Assembly: GCA_021850485.1 (NCBI GenBank)
Contig: JAJZLY010000029.1
Span: 1 to 64,000 of the forward strand
From: Bacillota bacterium
GTDB lineage: Bacteria; Bacillota; Sulfobacillia; JAJZYS01; JAJZLH01
DNA: 64,000 nt
Direction: 5' to 3'
This document shows, one piece after another, positions 30,892 through 40,384 of the stretch. Each line of letters begins with the position of its first letter. Position 1 is the stretch's first letter. A program made the position numbers and the translations under genes. The notes below the pieces were generated by a model that ran no database searches, had not been told where the DNA came from, and saw nothing but the letters and a program-made list of their open reading frames with translations.

Positions 30892-32238
30892 GTGTCCATT
30901 TGGACGGCTGAGACCCACTCCATCGAGCCAATCCCGGAATCGGAGCGGCACGGCAAACCCCGCGATCTGTTCACGCTGTGGTTCAGTGCCAACATGCAGA
31001 TCACCACCATCGCCCTAGGGGCGGTCTTTTACTTCATCGGGCTGTCCTTACCGTGGGCGATCTTGGCCATTGTGATCGGGAATCTGATCGGTGCCATCTT
31101 CATGGCCTACCACAGTGCCCAGGGGCCGGTGATCGGGGTGCCTCAGATGATCCAGTCCCGAGCCCAGTTCGGCTTTTACGGTGCCCTGTTGCCCCTTGTG
31201 CTGGTGGTGGTCATGTACCTGGGCTTTTTCGCCCTCAGTTCAGCGCTGGGCGGTCAAGCCTTGGCCGGGCTCACCTCGATGCCGGTCACCCCGGCGATTA
31301 TCATCCTGGGCGTGATTACCGCCCTGATGGCGGTGTTTGGCTACGACCTGATCCACGCCTATCAGCGCTACGTCTCGCTGGTGTTCCTGGTTGCCTTCGT
31401 CATCTTCTCGGTCGTGGTTGCGACCTCGGGTCTGATCCCGCACGCGGCCTGGTCCTGGTCCGGCTTCAATGGCGGCACCTTCTTGCTCGGCGTGATGCTG
31501 GCAGTGACCTGGCAGATCACCTATGCGCCCTACGTCTCGGACTATTCTCGGTACCTGAAGAAAGACGTCGGGGTCGGTCCCACCTTTCAAAACAGCTACT
31601 GGGGCACAGTGATCGCCTCAGTCTGGATGATGATCCTGGGCGCCGCACTGACCGAGATCAGTCAGAAGCTCTCCACCGTCGGTGTGATCAGTCAGTTGGC
31701 CGGTGGCCTGGCCGGCGTCATGCTGCTCATCATTCTGCTCGGCATCATCGCCGCCAACGTGCTTAACGTCTACGGCGGCATGCTCACCGCCGACACCATC
31801 TGGGGCACCTTTAGCAAAGGCGTGGGCTCTGCCACCCGGCGCTTGGTGATGATCGCCCTCGTCGCCATCGTGGGCATGATCTTAGGTGTGATCGCCGAGG
31901 GTAACTTCGACGCCAACCTAACCAACTTCATCGTCTTCCTCACCTACTTTGTGATTCCGTGGACGGCCATCAACCTGACCGACTTCTACCTGGTCCGCCA
32001 CGGTCAGTACGACCCGCAGGCCTTCTTCCGGCCAGCCGGGTACGGCGGCGCCAACGGCATGGCGCTGGCCGCCTATGTGATCGGCATCTTGATCGAGATC
32101 CCGTTCATCAACTCTGTCTTGTACGAGGGCCCGATCGCCAAGGCCCTGGGCGGCGCTGATATCTCTTGGGTGTTCGGCCTGGCCGTAGCGGGCGGTGTCT
32201 ACCTGATCTTCTCAAAGAGCACTCGGCAAGCGATCTAG
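30892..32238 (+). CDS. NCS1-family purine/cytosine permease
   Basis: A 448-residue transporter with about 12 transmembrane helices. NCS1 marks: TLWFSANMQITTIALGAVF in TM1, GVPQMIQSRAQFGFYGALLP, TWQITYAPYVSDYSRYL in TM6 and PWTAINLTDFYLVRHGQYDP near TM10. It resembles CodB-like cytosine and related permeases. No cytosine deaminase is adjacent, so the substrate remains open. GTG 30892 has AGAGGACTGAG upstream, a mediocre site. A terminator hairpin follows. Confidence 0.88.
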   Translation: MSIWTAETHSIEPIPESERHGKPRDLFTLWFSANMQITTIALGAVFYFIGLSLPWAILAIVIGNLIGAIFMAYHSAQGPVIGVPQMIQSRAQFGFYGALLPLVLVVVMYLGFFALSSALGGQALAGLTSMPVTPAIIILGVITALMAVFGYDLIHAYQRYVSLVFLVAFVIFSVVVATSGLIPHAAWSWSGFNGGTFLLGVMLAVTWQITYAPYVSDYSRYLKKDVGVGPTFQNSYWGTVIASVWMMILGAALTEISQKLSTVGVISQLAGGLAGVMLLIILLGIIAANVLNVYGGMLTADTIWGTFSKGVGSATRRLVMIALVAIVGMILGVIAEGNFDANLTNFIVFLTYFVIPWTAINLTDFYLVRHGQYDPQAFFRPAGYGGANGMALAAYVIGILIEIPFINSVLYEGPIAKALGGADISWVFGLAVAGGVYLIFSKSTRQAI

Positions 32239-32257
32239 CAGAGCACACGGCACGCGG

Positions 32258-32282
32258 GGCCCGGACGATTTTCGTCCGGGCC
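32258..32282. terminator. Shared terminator hairpin between convergent genes
   Basis: GGCCCGGACG (32258-32267) pairs with CGTCCGGGCC (32273-32282) around ATTTT, between the permease and the ROK kinase gene that run towards each other. T runs are weak. Confidence 0.65.
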
Positions 32283-32306
32283 TGGGCTTCGTTCAGTTGC
32301 CCTGAA

Positions 32307-33209
32307 TCAGAAGTGGCCTAAGACTGCTTGATGGGCGGCCCAGGCCGCACCGATCAGCGGCGCCGGGCCGCCTAGCTCCGCGGCCACGATCGGTAGCGGC
32401 AAGTTGGCGGCCCAAGCCCTTCTCTTTAGTTCGCGCTCCATCGCTGGCTGCAGCAGGTCGAGACTTTGCGCCAGTGAACCACCGACGACCACCAGTTGCG
32501 GGTTTGCGACTTGGGCCCAGGCGGCGAGGGCAACACCCAGGGCCTCTCCAGCCCGCCGGAACACGGTGGTCGCCAGTTGATCTCCCTGGCGGGCACGCCC
32601 CGCCACCTGACCGGCGTCCAAGGTCTGGCCACTGGCCGCCAGATAATGTTTGGCAATGGCCGGCCCAGACGCGATGGCCTCCACGCATCCACGTCGGCCA
32701 CACCCGCACAGCGGGCCGGATCGAGAAACGGTCAGGTGGCCGATTTCGCTGGCCGCGCCGTTGGCGCCGAGCAGCGGTTGCCCCTCCAGGATCAGCCCGC
32801 CGCCGACGCCGGTACCAAGCGTCAGGTAGGCAAAACTGGACCGGCCGCTGCCGGCACCGAAGGCGTATTCGCCCAGCCCGCCCATCAGGGCGTCGCGCTG
32901 GGCGACCACCGGCAAGCCCAAGCCGAGCCAGCTCGAGAAGTCGTCGATCGTGGCGCCAGCCCAGCCTGGGGGCATGTTGGGCGCATGGGTCAGGGTATTG
33001 GCCAAAACCGGCCCTGGCACCGAAAGGCCGATCGCTTGCGGAGTCACGTCAAAGCGCCGGGCCATTTCTGCCAACAGCGGCCCAATTAGGCGCAGTTGCG
33101 TCTCAGCGCTCGCGCCGGCGGTGGATCGAGCATCGTGCGAGAGCAGGCGGGGACCGTCGACGATGGCGAAGGCGATCTTGGTGCCGCCGACGTCGATGGC
33201 ATATTCCAA
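32307..33209 (-). CDS. ROK-family sugar kinase (glucokinase-like)
   Basis: A 300-residue ROK protein: N-terminal phosphate loop IDVGGTKIAFAIVDG, catalytic-loop region LTLGTGVGGGLILEGQPLLGANGAASEIGH, and the zinc motif CGCGRRGCVEAIASG. It phosphorylates a hexose such as glucose or N-acetylmannosamine with ATP. There is no N-terminal HTH, so it is an enzyme rather than a NagC/XylR repressor. The TTG at 33209 is supported by GGGGGGT 7 nt upstream and by the family start (LEYAIDVGG). It may work with the GH15 glycosidase further on, but is not in its operon. Confidence 0.9.
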   Translation of the reverse strand: MEYAIDVGGTKIAFAIVDGPRLLSHDARSTAGASAETQLRLIGPLLAEMARRFDVTPQAIGLSVPGPVLANTLTHAPNMPPGWAGATIDDFSSWLGLGLPVVAQRDALMGGLGEYAFGAGSGRSSFAYLTLGTGVGGGLILEGQPLLGANGAASEIGHLTVSRSGPLCGCGRRGCVEAIASGPAIAKHYLAASGQTLDAGQVAGRARQGDQLATTVFRRAGEALGVALAAWAQVANPQLVVVGGSLAQSLDLLQPAMERELKRRAWAANLPLPIVAAELGGPAPLIGAAWAAHQAVLGHF

Positions 33210-33337
33210 GGCGGGCACCCCCCATGGCCGTGTGGCTGTGCGTAAGCCTTGGCCGAGCCCGGTCAGATCCCTGCCAGGCAAGAGCGCACAGATCGATGGC
33301 GAAGTGCACCCGGTGCACACAGTGATGAGGTGTTGTC

Positions 33338-34723
33338 ATGCAGTGGATGCAAGAGCTGGCGAGGGTCGTCCGACCAGGCCAGATGACCACCAGCCCCAGC
33401 GTGCTCGAACAGCATGCGAAAGACGAGTCGTACCACCCGGGTGTGTTGCCAGACGTGGTCGTCTATCCCGAGAGCCAAGATGACGTGGTGGCAGTGATGC
33501 GCCTGGCCAGCGCCTTTCGGGTGCCGGTGGTTGCCTTCGGTGTCGGCAGTGGCCTGGAGGGGCACGTGGTACCGGTGCGCCACGGCATCTCACTGGATAC
33601 CTCCCGCCTCAACCGGGTGCTTGAGATCCGCCCTGGTGACTTCTTGGCCTGCGTCCAGCCTGGGGTCACCCGCACCGAGCTAAACCAGGAACTGGGCCGC
33701 CACGGGCTCTTTTTCCCGGTCGATCCCGGTGCCAATGCCTCCTTGGGCGGCATGGCTGCCACCGGCGCCAGCGGCACGACCACGGTTCGTTATGGGGCCA
33801 TGCGCGAGCATGTCCGAGCCCTGACCGTGGTGCTGGCTGATGGGGTGGTCATCCACACCGGGTCACTGGCCGCCAAGTCGTCGTCTGGCTACGACCTGAC
33901 CCATCTGTTCGTGGGGTCGGAGGGCACTCTCGGCATCTTCACCGAACTGTGGCTGAAGGTATGGGGCATCCCAGAGGCAACCCTGGCCGCCCGGGCTGAG
34001 TTCGAGACGGTCGAACAGGCCGTCGCCGCTTCCACCGCCATCATCGGCGCCGGGGTCGCCGTGGTGCGGCTGGAACTGGTGGACGCACCGTTTTTTCAGT
34101 ATATCAACGCCTATGCCGGGACGACCTTTCCGCTGCATCCCACGCTGCTGCTGGAGTTTCGAGGTAGCCGCATGGGCGCGGCGGCCGATCTGGCGGCCGC
34201 TCGCGAACTGGTGATGGAGGAGGGGTGCACTGTCTTTGATCAGGTGCAAGACAGCGGCCGTCAGACCGAGATGTGGGCGGCCCGCCACTCGGCGGCCTTT
34301 GCCTTTATGGCAGCCCATCCCGGCCGAGGGCACCTGGCCACCGACGTCTGCGTGCCAGTCTCCCAACTGCCACAAGCGGTGAGTGCCGCCAAGTTTGCCT
34401 TGGCCGAGATGGGGATGGAGGGCGCGATCTTGGGTCACGTCGGAGACGGCAACTTTCATGTCAGTTTGGCCGTGGACCCCAGCGACCGGGAGGATATGGC
34501 ACGAGCTGAGGCCTTCAGCGGGCGTCTGATCGACCAGGCCCTGGCGGTGGGCGGCACCTGCACCGGGGAGCATGGCGTGGGATTGGGCAAGCGTCGCTAC
34601 CAGGCCCGCGAGCACGGAACCTCGCTCGCCGTGATGCATCGTTTGAAGGCGCTGCTCGATCCCGAGGACATCCTCAACCCCGGAAAATTGGTGGACCCGG
34701 ACCCTGCTCCCGGCGGCGGCTAG
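33338..34723 (+). CDS. FAD-linked oxidase, D-lactate/glycolate dehydrogenase type (GlcD-like)
   Basis: A 461-residue flavoprotein of the PCMH/VAO family. FAD-binding segments VVAFGVGSGLEGHVVPV and VDPGANASLGGMAATGASGTTTVRYGAMREHV lie at residues about 65-165, and the C-terminal domain carries HVGDGNFHVSL and the motif GEHGVGLGKRRY. It oxidises a 2-hydroxy acid to the 2-oxo acid and passes electrons to a quinone or cytochrome. No GlcE/GlcF partners follow, so it is of the single-subunit kind. ATG 33338 has GAGGTG 7 nt upstream. Confidence 0.9.
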   Translation: MQWMQELARVVRPGQMTTSPSVLEQHAKDESYHPGVLPDVVVYPESQDDVVAVMRLASAFRVPVVAFGVGSGLEGHVVPVRHGISLDTSRLNRVLEIRPGDFLACVQPGVTRTELNQELGRHGLFFPVDPGANASLGGMAATGASGTTTVRYGAMREHVRALTVVLADGVVIHTGSLAAKSSSGYDLTHLFVGSEGTLGIFTELWLKVWGIPEATLAARAEFETVEQAVAASTAIIGAGVAVVRLELVDAPFFQYINAYAGTTFPLHPTLLLEFRGSRMGAAADLAAARELVMEEGCTVFDQVQDSGRQTEMWAARHSAAFAFMAAHPGRGHLATDVCVPVSQLPQAVSAAKFALAEMGMEGAILGHVGDGNFHVSLAVDPSDREDMARAEAFSGRLIDQALAVGGTCTGEHGVGLGKRRYQAREHGTSLAVMHRLKALLDPEDILNPGKLVDPDPAPGGG

Positions 34724-34767
34724 GACTATACTGGAGCCACCGGTTCAGGCGCGGCGGAGGAGTGGTC

Positions 34768-35019
34768 TTGGGCATGATCTATCATCAAGGCTTCGGATGG
34801 GGAGCAGGACTGTTCGGATTCTGGCTGTTCGCCCTGGCCGTGATGGCCGGCTTCATCTGGCTGGTGTACAGTCTGGTGCTGCGAGCAGCCGAGAGGTGGC
34901 CCCGGCGCGCACAGGCAGACGGTGCGCTGGCCATGGCCCGGCTGCGCTACGCCAAAGGAGAAATCGGGCAAGAGGAGTTCCAACGCCTGATCGCAGATCT
35001 CACCACCAAGGACGCCTGA
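34768..35019 (+). CDS. Small membrane protein with C-terminal SHOCT motif
   Basis: An 83-residue protein: a Gly-rich N-terminus, one transmembrane helix (FGFWLFALAVMAGFIWLVYSLVL) and a C-terminal SHOCT stretch (MARLRYAKGEIGQEEFQRLIADL). SHOCT modules are short oligomerisation motifs of unknown role. The TTG at 34768 has GGAGG 7 nt upstream; an ATG two codons later is possible. A strong hairpin follows. Confidence 0.85.
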   Translation: MGMIYHQGFGWGAGLFGFWLFALAVMAGFIWLVYSLVLRAAERWPRRAQADGALAMARLRYAKGEIGQEEFQRLIADLTTKDA

Positions 35020-35047
35020 CGGAAACGAATCGCTGGACAGCAATCAA

Positions 35048-35078
35048 GCCGTGGCGCCCTGGCAAAGGGCGCCACGGC
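35048..35078. terminator. Bidirectional hairpin between convergent genes
   Basis: A perfect 12-bp stem, GCCGTGGCGCCC (35048-35059) with GGGCGCCACGGC (35067-35078), and a 7-nt loop. No T run on either side. Confidence 0.7.
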
Positions 35079-35098
35079 TCGGCGGGGCCGCCTGGCGG

Positions 35099-35917
35099 TT
35101 AGGACCCGGGCGCCGCCGGGCTACTGGATCCGTATTGGACCTTGAAACCATCGGTGTCGCTGTCCGGCAGCGACGGGGTGGACACTTGGGTTCGTTTTTG
35201 AATCATCACGCCGCCATCGGATGTGACCAGACCAGGATTTGTCCCGTTCACGGTGCCGGGGTTGAAGATGGTGAAGCCGTAGTTGGCTAGGGTGGCCACG
35301 TGGCCGCCGATGGTCGGCGCCTCTTGAATCCACTCTGCCGATGTGCCAGGGCCGGTGTAGGTTTGGGTCGTCGAGAAGCTCCAGCCCGCCGTCACATCTG
35401 AGATGGTGATGGTCCAGGTGCCATTGGCGTTCTTAGCGACGGAGGCGGTCATGGCGTCGCCGGGGTTGACCGGATCGCCGGTGATCACCGTTTCGGCGGC
35501 CGGCAAGATCTCCCACCAGGCGTCGTAGTGGGCGCTGCCCTGGTAGTAGTCCTGCTCGGTGCCGGTCTGGATCAGGTTGGAGTTGTTGAAGCCGTCGATG
35601 CCGATCCAACTCGAGGAGTAGGTGCTACCGCGGCTTGGCGCTACTGCGGGGACGATCCAGGAGCCGGTGATCTGGGTATAGGTGCCGCTGACACTGGTTG
35701 AAAGTGCATATCCGGACCAGTTGCTGGACGCCCATCCGAACGGGCTGGTCGTGCTGGACGAGCCGCCATGACCGTGGGTTGTGCCTGGAACCGCCAGCGC
35801 GATGCGAGGAGCATGCGAGATCGCCGGAGCGGCCGCACTGACCACCGGTCCAGCCCCGGTGGCGAGGAGCAGAGCCAAGGAGCCGAAGCCACAGGCAATT
35901 CGTCGCACAGGTGTCAA
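35099..35917 (-). CDS. Secreted G1-family (eqolisin-type) acid peptidase
   Basis: A 272-residue secreted protein. The signal peptide has basic RR then GSLALLLATGAGPVVSAAAPA. The mature part is the beta-sandwich of Peptidase_A4/G1: SSNWSGYALSTSVSGTYTQITGSWIVP, SSSWIGIDGFNNSNLIQTGTEQDY with the catalytic Gln region, YDAWWEILPA, and AEWIQEAPT with the catalytic Glu. Members work at strongly acidic pH, so this gene hints at an acidophilic habitat. The TTG at 35917 follows GGGAGGTGAT by 3-6 nt, an excellent site. It is divergent from the GH15 gene. Confidence 0.88.
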   Translation of the reverse strand: MTPVRRIACGFGSLALLLATGAGPVVSAAAPAISHAPRIALAVPGTTHGHGGSSSTTSPFGWASSNWSGYALSTSVSGTYTQITGSWIVPAVAPSRGSTYSSSWIGIDGFNNSNLIQTGTEQDYYQGSAHYDAWWEILPAAETVITGDPVNPGDAMTASVAKNANGTWTITISDVTAGWSFSTTQTYTGPGTSAEWIQEAPTIGGHVATLANYGFTIFNPGTVNGTNPGLVTSDGGVMIQKRTQVSTPSLPDSDTDGFKVQYGSSSPAAPGS

Positions 35918-35952
35918 GGCATCACCTCCCACAATGGATCAGTAATGTTGGA

Positions 35953-35990
35953 CGCCTGCGGTGCAACTCCTGCACTCTAAGTCGCAGGCG
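35953..35990. promoter_or_regulatory. Nested inverted repeat between divergent genes
   Basis: Outer arms CGCCTGCG (35953-35960) and CGCAGGCG (35983-35990); inner arms GTGCA (35961-35965) and TGCAC (35971-35975), with ACTCC as loop and a 7-nt bulge. As RNA it makes a 13-bp bulged hairpin; as DNA it could be a composite operator. It lies between the G1 peptidase and GH15 genes. Confidence 0.4.
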
Positions 35991-36127
35991 GCAGGGCGAG
36001 AAAACCGGATCAAAGCGTTTCACCAGGCTGATTCACGCCGCCGGGTCGACCGGTGGGCCCTTGCGAGTGAGCGCTGGACCTAGGCATGATACCGAGGGCA
36101 CTAAGTCGCGGTGGCGGAGGTTGGACG

Positions 36128-38032
36128 TTGGCGTTGGCTTTTTTGCCCCTGACCCGGCTCGACGGCTTCATCCCAATCGAGGACTACGGCCTGATCGGCA
36201 ACCTCGAGACCTGCGCCCTGGTCGGCCGGGACGGCTCGATCGATTGGTGCTGCCTGCCGTACTTGGATTCGCCGAGCGTCTTCGCGGCGATGCTGGACAG
36301 GAAAAAAGGCGGGCGATTTGTGGTCCAGCCGGCCGCCGAGTTTACGTCGCGGCAGCAGTATTCCGCAGATACCAATGTTCTGGTCACTGAATTTCGGACC
36401 GCCGGCGGCGAAGCGGTGCTCACCGACTTCATGCCGGTGATGGCTGGTTCCGCAGAGGACCAGCCGGTGCCCTGGGACCACCGGGCGATCCTACGCGAGG
36501 TCGAATGCCAGCGCGGCGAGATGCAAATTCGTTGGGAGTGTTCACCACAACCGGACTATGGCCGCGGCCAGGCCGCATGGACCCGGCAGAGCGGCGGCCT
36601 GGTGGCCGAGACAGGAGGGCAGGGCCCGCTCTTTTTGCAGCTGCCAGGCGACGCCGATCTGACGAATGGTCAAGCCAGCGGGAGCTTCACCCTGCGCGCG
36701 GGTGAGAGCACCTGGCTGGTGCTCCGTTATCAGGACCCCACACCACTGTCCGCCGCGGCCTGCCAGCAACTGCTGGAGGACACGAAGGACCTCTGGGGTT
36801 CGTGGGTGCACAGTTGCGAGGGTCCCGGATGTGCGTTTGCCGGGCCTTGGCACGACCAGGTGGTACGCTCGGAGCTGGTGTTAAAGCTCTTGACCCATCC
36901 CGAGACCGGGGCCATCGCCGCCGCACCCACCACCTCTTTGCCAGAAGCTGTAGGGGCCGGCCGCAACTGGGATTACCGCTTCGCCTGGATTCGCGACGCA
37001 TCGTTTACAGCCCAGGCCCTGTTCCACATCGGACATCAGAAAGAAGCGCGCCAGTATTTTCGCTGGGTACGGTCCATTTGGACCCGCGACACCAATCCAG
37101 CCGACATCCAGACCATGTACAGTCTGGCCGGCGGCACCGATCTGACCGAGTTTCAACTGGACCACCTGTCCGGGTACCGCAACTCGCGGCCGGTCCGGAT
37201 CGGAAATCTGGCCGCCAGCCAACATCAACTCGATATTTACGGTGAGCTGATCAACGCCCTCTACGAGTTCACCCGCTACCCGAAGAATGGCGGCGTACCG
37301 GAGCGGGCGTTGGTGGAAGCGGAATGGCCGATGATCCAGCGCATTACTGAATATGTGGCTGGCTGTTGGCAGGAGCCTGACTCTGGGATCTGGGAGATGC
37401 GAGGCCAGGAGCAACACTTCACTTATTCCAAACTGATGTGCTGGGTGGCCTTGGACCGCAGTGTCCGGTTAGCCGAGCGTTGGCAACTGCAAGCACCTCT
37501 GGAGGCCTGGAAGCAAGAGCGCCGCAAGGTGCGTCGGGCGATCTTGGACCAGGCATTCAACCCGGGCCTGAACAGCTTCACCCAGGCCTTTGGCTCCACC
37601 GTCCTGGACGCCTCCAGCCTGCTGATCCCGGTGATGGGATTGCTCGCCCACAGCGACCCGCGGGTGGTTGGCACCATCGATGCCACCATGTCCAAGCTGA
37701 TGAGCCATGGCCTGGTTCACCGCTATCTAGACGACGACGGCCTCTCTGGCAGCGAAGGTGCCTTCTTGCTGTGCACCTTTTGGCTGGTCTCGGCATTGGC
37801 CCTGGCCGGTCGTCAAGAAGAGGCAGAGTCGGTGTTCCGCGGTGTCCTCGATCGGATGGGGCCGCTGGGGTTGCTGGCCGAGGAGATGCATCCGGAACTG
37901 GGCTCGATGCTGGGCAACTACCCGCAGGCCTTCAGCCACATTGGTCTGATCAACAGTGCCCTGTACCTGGGCCGCAAGAGCCGGGCCAAAGCTCCGGGCC
38001 CGGCGCCCATCGGCACCGAACCAGCGGCTTGA
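36128..38032 (+). CDS. Glycoside hydrolase family 15 (glucoamylase/trehalase-like)
   Basis: A 634-residue cytoplasmic GH15 enzyme. The N-terminal super-beta-sandwich begins PIEDYGLIGNLETCALVGRDGSIDWCCLP. The alpha/alpha toroid has the catalytic-acid region NWDYRFAWIRDASFTAQAL and the base region GLLAEEMHPELGSMLGNYPQAFSHIGLI. Bacterial relatives cleave alpha-glucans or trehalose. The TTG at 36128 has GGAGG 7 nt upstream; in-frame extension to 36086 has no site. No signal peptide. Confidence 0.92.
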   Translation: MALAFLPLTRLDGFIPIEDYGLIGNLETCALVGRDGSIDWCCLPYLDSPSVFAAMLDRKKGGRFVVQPAAEFTSRQQYSADTNVLVTEFRTAGGEAVLTDFMPVMAGSAEDQPVPWDHRAILREVECQRGEMQIRWECSPQPDYGRGQAAWTRQSGGLVAETGGQGPLFLQLPGDADLTNGQASGSFTLRAGESTWLVLRYQDPTPLSAAACQQLLEDTKDLWGSWVHSCEGPGCAFAGPWHDQVVRSELVLKLLTHPETGAIAAAPTTSLPEAVGAGRNWDYRFAWIRDASFTAQALFHIGHQKEARQYFRWVRSIWTRDTNPADIQTMYSLAGGTDLTEFQLDHLSGYRNSRPVRIGNLAASQHQLDIYGELINALYEFTRYPKNGGVPERALVEAEWPMIQRITEYVAGCWQEPDSGIWEMRGQEQHFTYSKLMCWVALDRSVRLAERWQLQAPLEAWKQERRKVRRAILDQAFNPGLNSFTQAFGSTVLDASSLLIPVMGLLAHSDPRVVGTIDATMSKLMSHGLVHRYLDDDGLSGSEGAFLLCTFWLVSALALAGRQEEAESVFRGVLDRMGPLGLLAEEMHPELGSMLGNYPQAFSHIGLINSALYLGRKSRAKAPGPAPIGTEPAA

Positions 38033-38192
38033 CCAAAGGCGGCGCTCGGTGTGCGGGCGATTCGGATCGGCCAGCGCGCCTGGACCAACCCATGTGCACA
38101 AACCGCGACCGAGCGCGGCCTCACGCTCGCCATCGGCCTGTCCATAGCCAGCGCACATCGCTCGCACCAGAAACAAATGCTAAGATGCCAAC

Positions 38193-39299
38193 ATGCAAAG
38201 AATGCCAGAGGTGCAGCGCCCTCCTTTCGATCGCCTGCGGCTGGGAGAACCGTGCCACATCGTGGTGCGTCGCAGCTGGCCCCTGATGGTGGCCGGGTTG
38301 ACCCTGGAGAGTGAAGCGGCGCGCGTTGATGAGTTGCCACGCGAGGCTCTGGCGGCTGTCCCTGGCTGGCCTGCCTTCCGCGCACTGCTCCTGCATGCGG
38401 TGGCGCTGAGAGATCAACTGGCTCTCGAGCCCGCAGTTGAATTGGACGCCATCCACACCGTGGCCGGGTTGATTGAGTGGATTGGGCAACGCGGTGTCGA
38501 GTGGTGGCATCAGCTATTGGCTTCGGCCGCCATCCGTGGCTGGGCGTTTTACTGCCAGGCGGCCGACTCCGAGGTGGAGCGGTTAGAACGCCAGCGGACC
38601 TGGCCCTTGGGTCCGGAAGGGCCGGGGTGGTGGCGCGATGTCCGTCTGTTTGAACGGCGGATTCGGTTGCAGGCCCTGTTGTGGGAGATCACCGAGCCCG
38701 AGCTGGAGCAAGTGCTGTCGGATCGCGAGGGCGCCTTGGCAGTGGTGGCTCAGGTGCTGCAGCCGGCAGCCGACTTAATTGATGCCAAGATGCCGAGGCT
38801 GGGCCGGAGCGAGCGCCGGGTTGCGTCTGACCTCGCCCAGGCCTTTTTGACCATGACCGGCCGACCTCTGGTCGCTGCCGACCCGGGCGAATGGGCGGCA
38901 GTGCGCCACCTGGTGGTCGTGCCAACACCAGGTCTGGCGCGACAGGACGCAGTATCCGTTGCCCGCACGCCTTCCAGTTGGACCGTGTGGGTTGGCGCTG
39001 ATACCGGCGAGACTGCGGCCCAGCCAGCCGATGTGGGGCGCATCCTGGCGGCCCTAGGCGACGATCTGAACAAGCAGATTGTGGAGAGCCTGTCGGCGGA
39101 GGGGCCGGCGCATGCGCTGTTGCTGGCTGAACGCCTGCCCGCTCATCCCTCTACGTTGAGTCGCCACCTCAACGCCATGGCCGATGCAGGCGTGTTGCGA
39201 GTCCGGCCGCTGGGACACAAGGTGGTCTATCACCTGAATCCGGCTGCCCTGGACCTGTTGTCGCTGTGGGCGCGACAATTGAACGCTGCGGAGGTGTGA
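38193..39299 (+). CDS. ArsR-type transcriptional regulator with a long N-terminal domain
   Basis: A 368-residue protein. The last about 80 residues are an ArsR winged helix (LAALGDDLNKQIVESLSAEGP, LLAERLPAHPSTLSRHLNAMADAGVLRVRPLGHKVVYHL). The N-terminal 270 residues are helical and resemble the DUF5937-type extension found before such HTH domains in Actinobacteria, presumably a ligand or dimer domain. No Cys metal site is seen. It stands upstream of the dioxygenase-esterase pair on the same strand and may regulate it. The start ATG 38193 has only a poor ribosome-binding site. Confidence 0.75.
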   Translation: MQRMPEVQRPPFDRLRLGEPCHIVVRRSWPLMVAGLTLESEAARVDELPREALAAVPGWPAFRALLLHAVALRDQLALEPAVELDAIHTVAGLIEWIGQRGVEWWHQLLASAAIRGWAFYCQAADSEVERLERQRTWPLGPEGPGWWRDVRLFERRIRLQALLWEITEPELEQVLSDREGALAVVAQVLQPAADLIDAKMPRLGRSERRVASDLAQAFLTMTGRPLVAADPGEWAAVRHLVVVPTPGLARQDAVSVARTPSSWTVWVGADTGETAAQPADVGRILAALGDDLNKQIVESLSAEGPAHALLLAERLPAHPSTLSRHLNAMADAGVLRVRPLGHKVVYHLNPAALDLLSLWARQLNAAEV

Positions 39300-39421
39300 C
39301 CTTACGATCAGGCATGGCCGTCGGTCAGCACTCGACTTTGGCTTGACCACAAGCGGCTGGCGCTGGCGAAGGGTGTGGCGGCCGTCGGCTTGACTGAAGT
39401 GTGGCAATGAGGTGATCGAGC

Positions 39422-40384
39422 GTGCGGCTTACAGGAATCCATCATGTCTCAGCCCTGACCGCCCAGGCCGGGGCGAATTTGGCCTTTTACACGGGCGTGA
39501 TGGGCATGCGCTTGGTGAAGAAGACCGTCAATCAAGACGATACCTCCTCCTACCACCTGTTCTATGGGGATCAGACCGGCAGTCCCGGCACGGAGCTCAC
39601 CTTTTTCGACATCCCGCAGGCGGCAGCGAATCGACCTGGCAATCGCTCCATCTCCGCTATCGGCCTGACTGTCCGTGATGGCGCTGCACTCGAATACTGG
39701 CAGGCGCGCCTGGCTGAGTGGGATGTCGACCAAGATCCGATTGTCACAGTCGCCGGGCGCTCAACCCTGGCGCTTCGCGACCCGGAGGGACAGCGCCTGA
39801 TCCTGACGGCCGACGACACAGTGGCACACCCGCACACGCCCTGGCAGCAGAGCCCAGTGCCGGCACAAACTGCGATCTTGGGCCTCGGTCCGATCACGCT
39901 GACTGTGCCCGATGGCAAAGATACGGTCGCGGTCTTAACCGAACTGATGGGATTCGAAGAGGTTTTACCGCTGCGATCGGACCTTGGCCAAGGCGACTGG
40001 CGCCGTGTCTTCAGCACTGGCAAAGGTGCTGGCGCAGAAATTCATCTGGAGATCAGGCCCCAGCTACCGGCAGAGCGGTTGGGGCGGGGTGGTACCCACC
40101 ACGTTGCCTTCCGGGTGCCGGACGAAGAGCAGCACCGGGCCTGGCTCGACCTACTGGAAAGGGCCGGGCTGCGCACGTCTGGGCTGGTTGACCGTTACTA
40201 TTTCCGCTCCATCTACTTTCGGGAGCCGTCTGGCATCTTATTCGAACTGGCCACCGACGGTCCGGGATTCCTGACCGACGAAGATGCTGAACACCTAGGT
40301 GAGCGGCTGGCCCTACCGCCGTTTTTAGAGCCGAGGCGGGCCGAGATCGAGGCCGGGCTGTCACCACTTGAGCTTCCCAGATGA
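39422..40384 (+). CDS. Ring-cleaving dioxygenase of the MhqO/glyoxalase fold
   Basis: A 320-residue VOC protein with two glyoxalase-type modules. Metal ligands are expected at GIHHVSALTAQA, GTHHVAFRVPDEEQ and the Glu of FREPSGILFELATDGPGF. It is close in layout to B. subtilis MhqO/MhqA, which open (hydro)quinone or catechol rings. GTG 39422 is preceded by GAGGTGAT. The next gene overlaps by 4 nt and encodes an MhqD-like esterase, the same pairing as in quinone-detoxification operons. Confidence 0.9.
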   Translation: MRLTGIHHVSALTAQAGANLAFYTGVMGMRLVKKTVNQDDTSSYHLFYGDQTGSPGTELTFFDIPQAAANRPGNRSISAIGLTVRDGAALEYWQARLAEWDVDQDPIVTVAGRSTLALRDPEGQRLILTADDTVAHPHTPWQQSPVPAQTAILGLGPITLTVPDGKDTVAVLTELMGFEEVLPLRSDLGQGDWRRVFSTGKGAGAEIHLEIRPQLPAERLGRGGTHHVAFRVPDEEQHRAWLDLLERAGLRTSGLVDRYYFRSIYFREPSGILFELATDGPGFLTDEDAEHLGERLALPPFLEPRRAEIEAGLSPLELPR

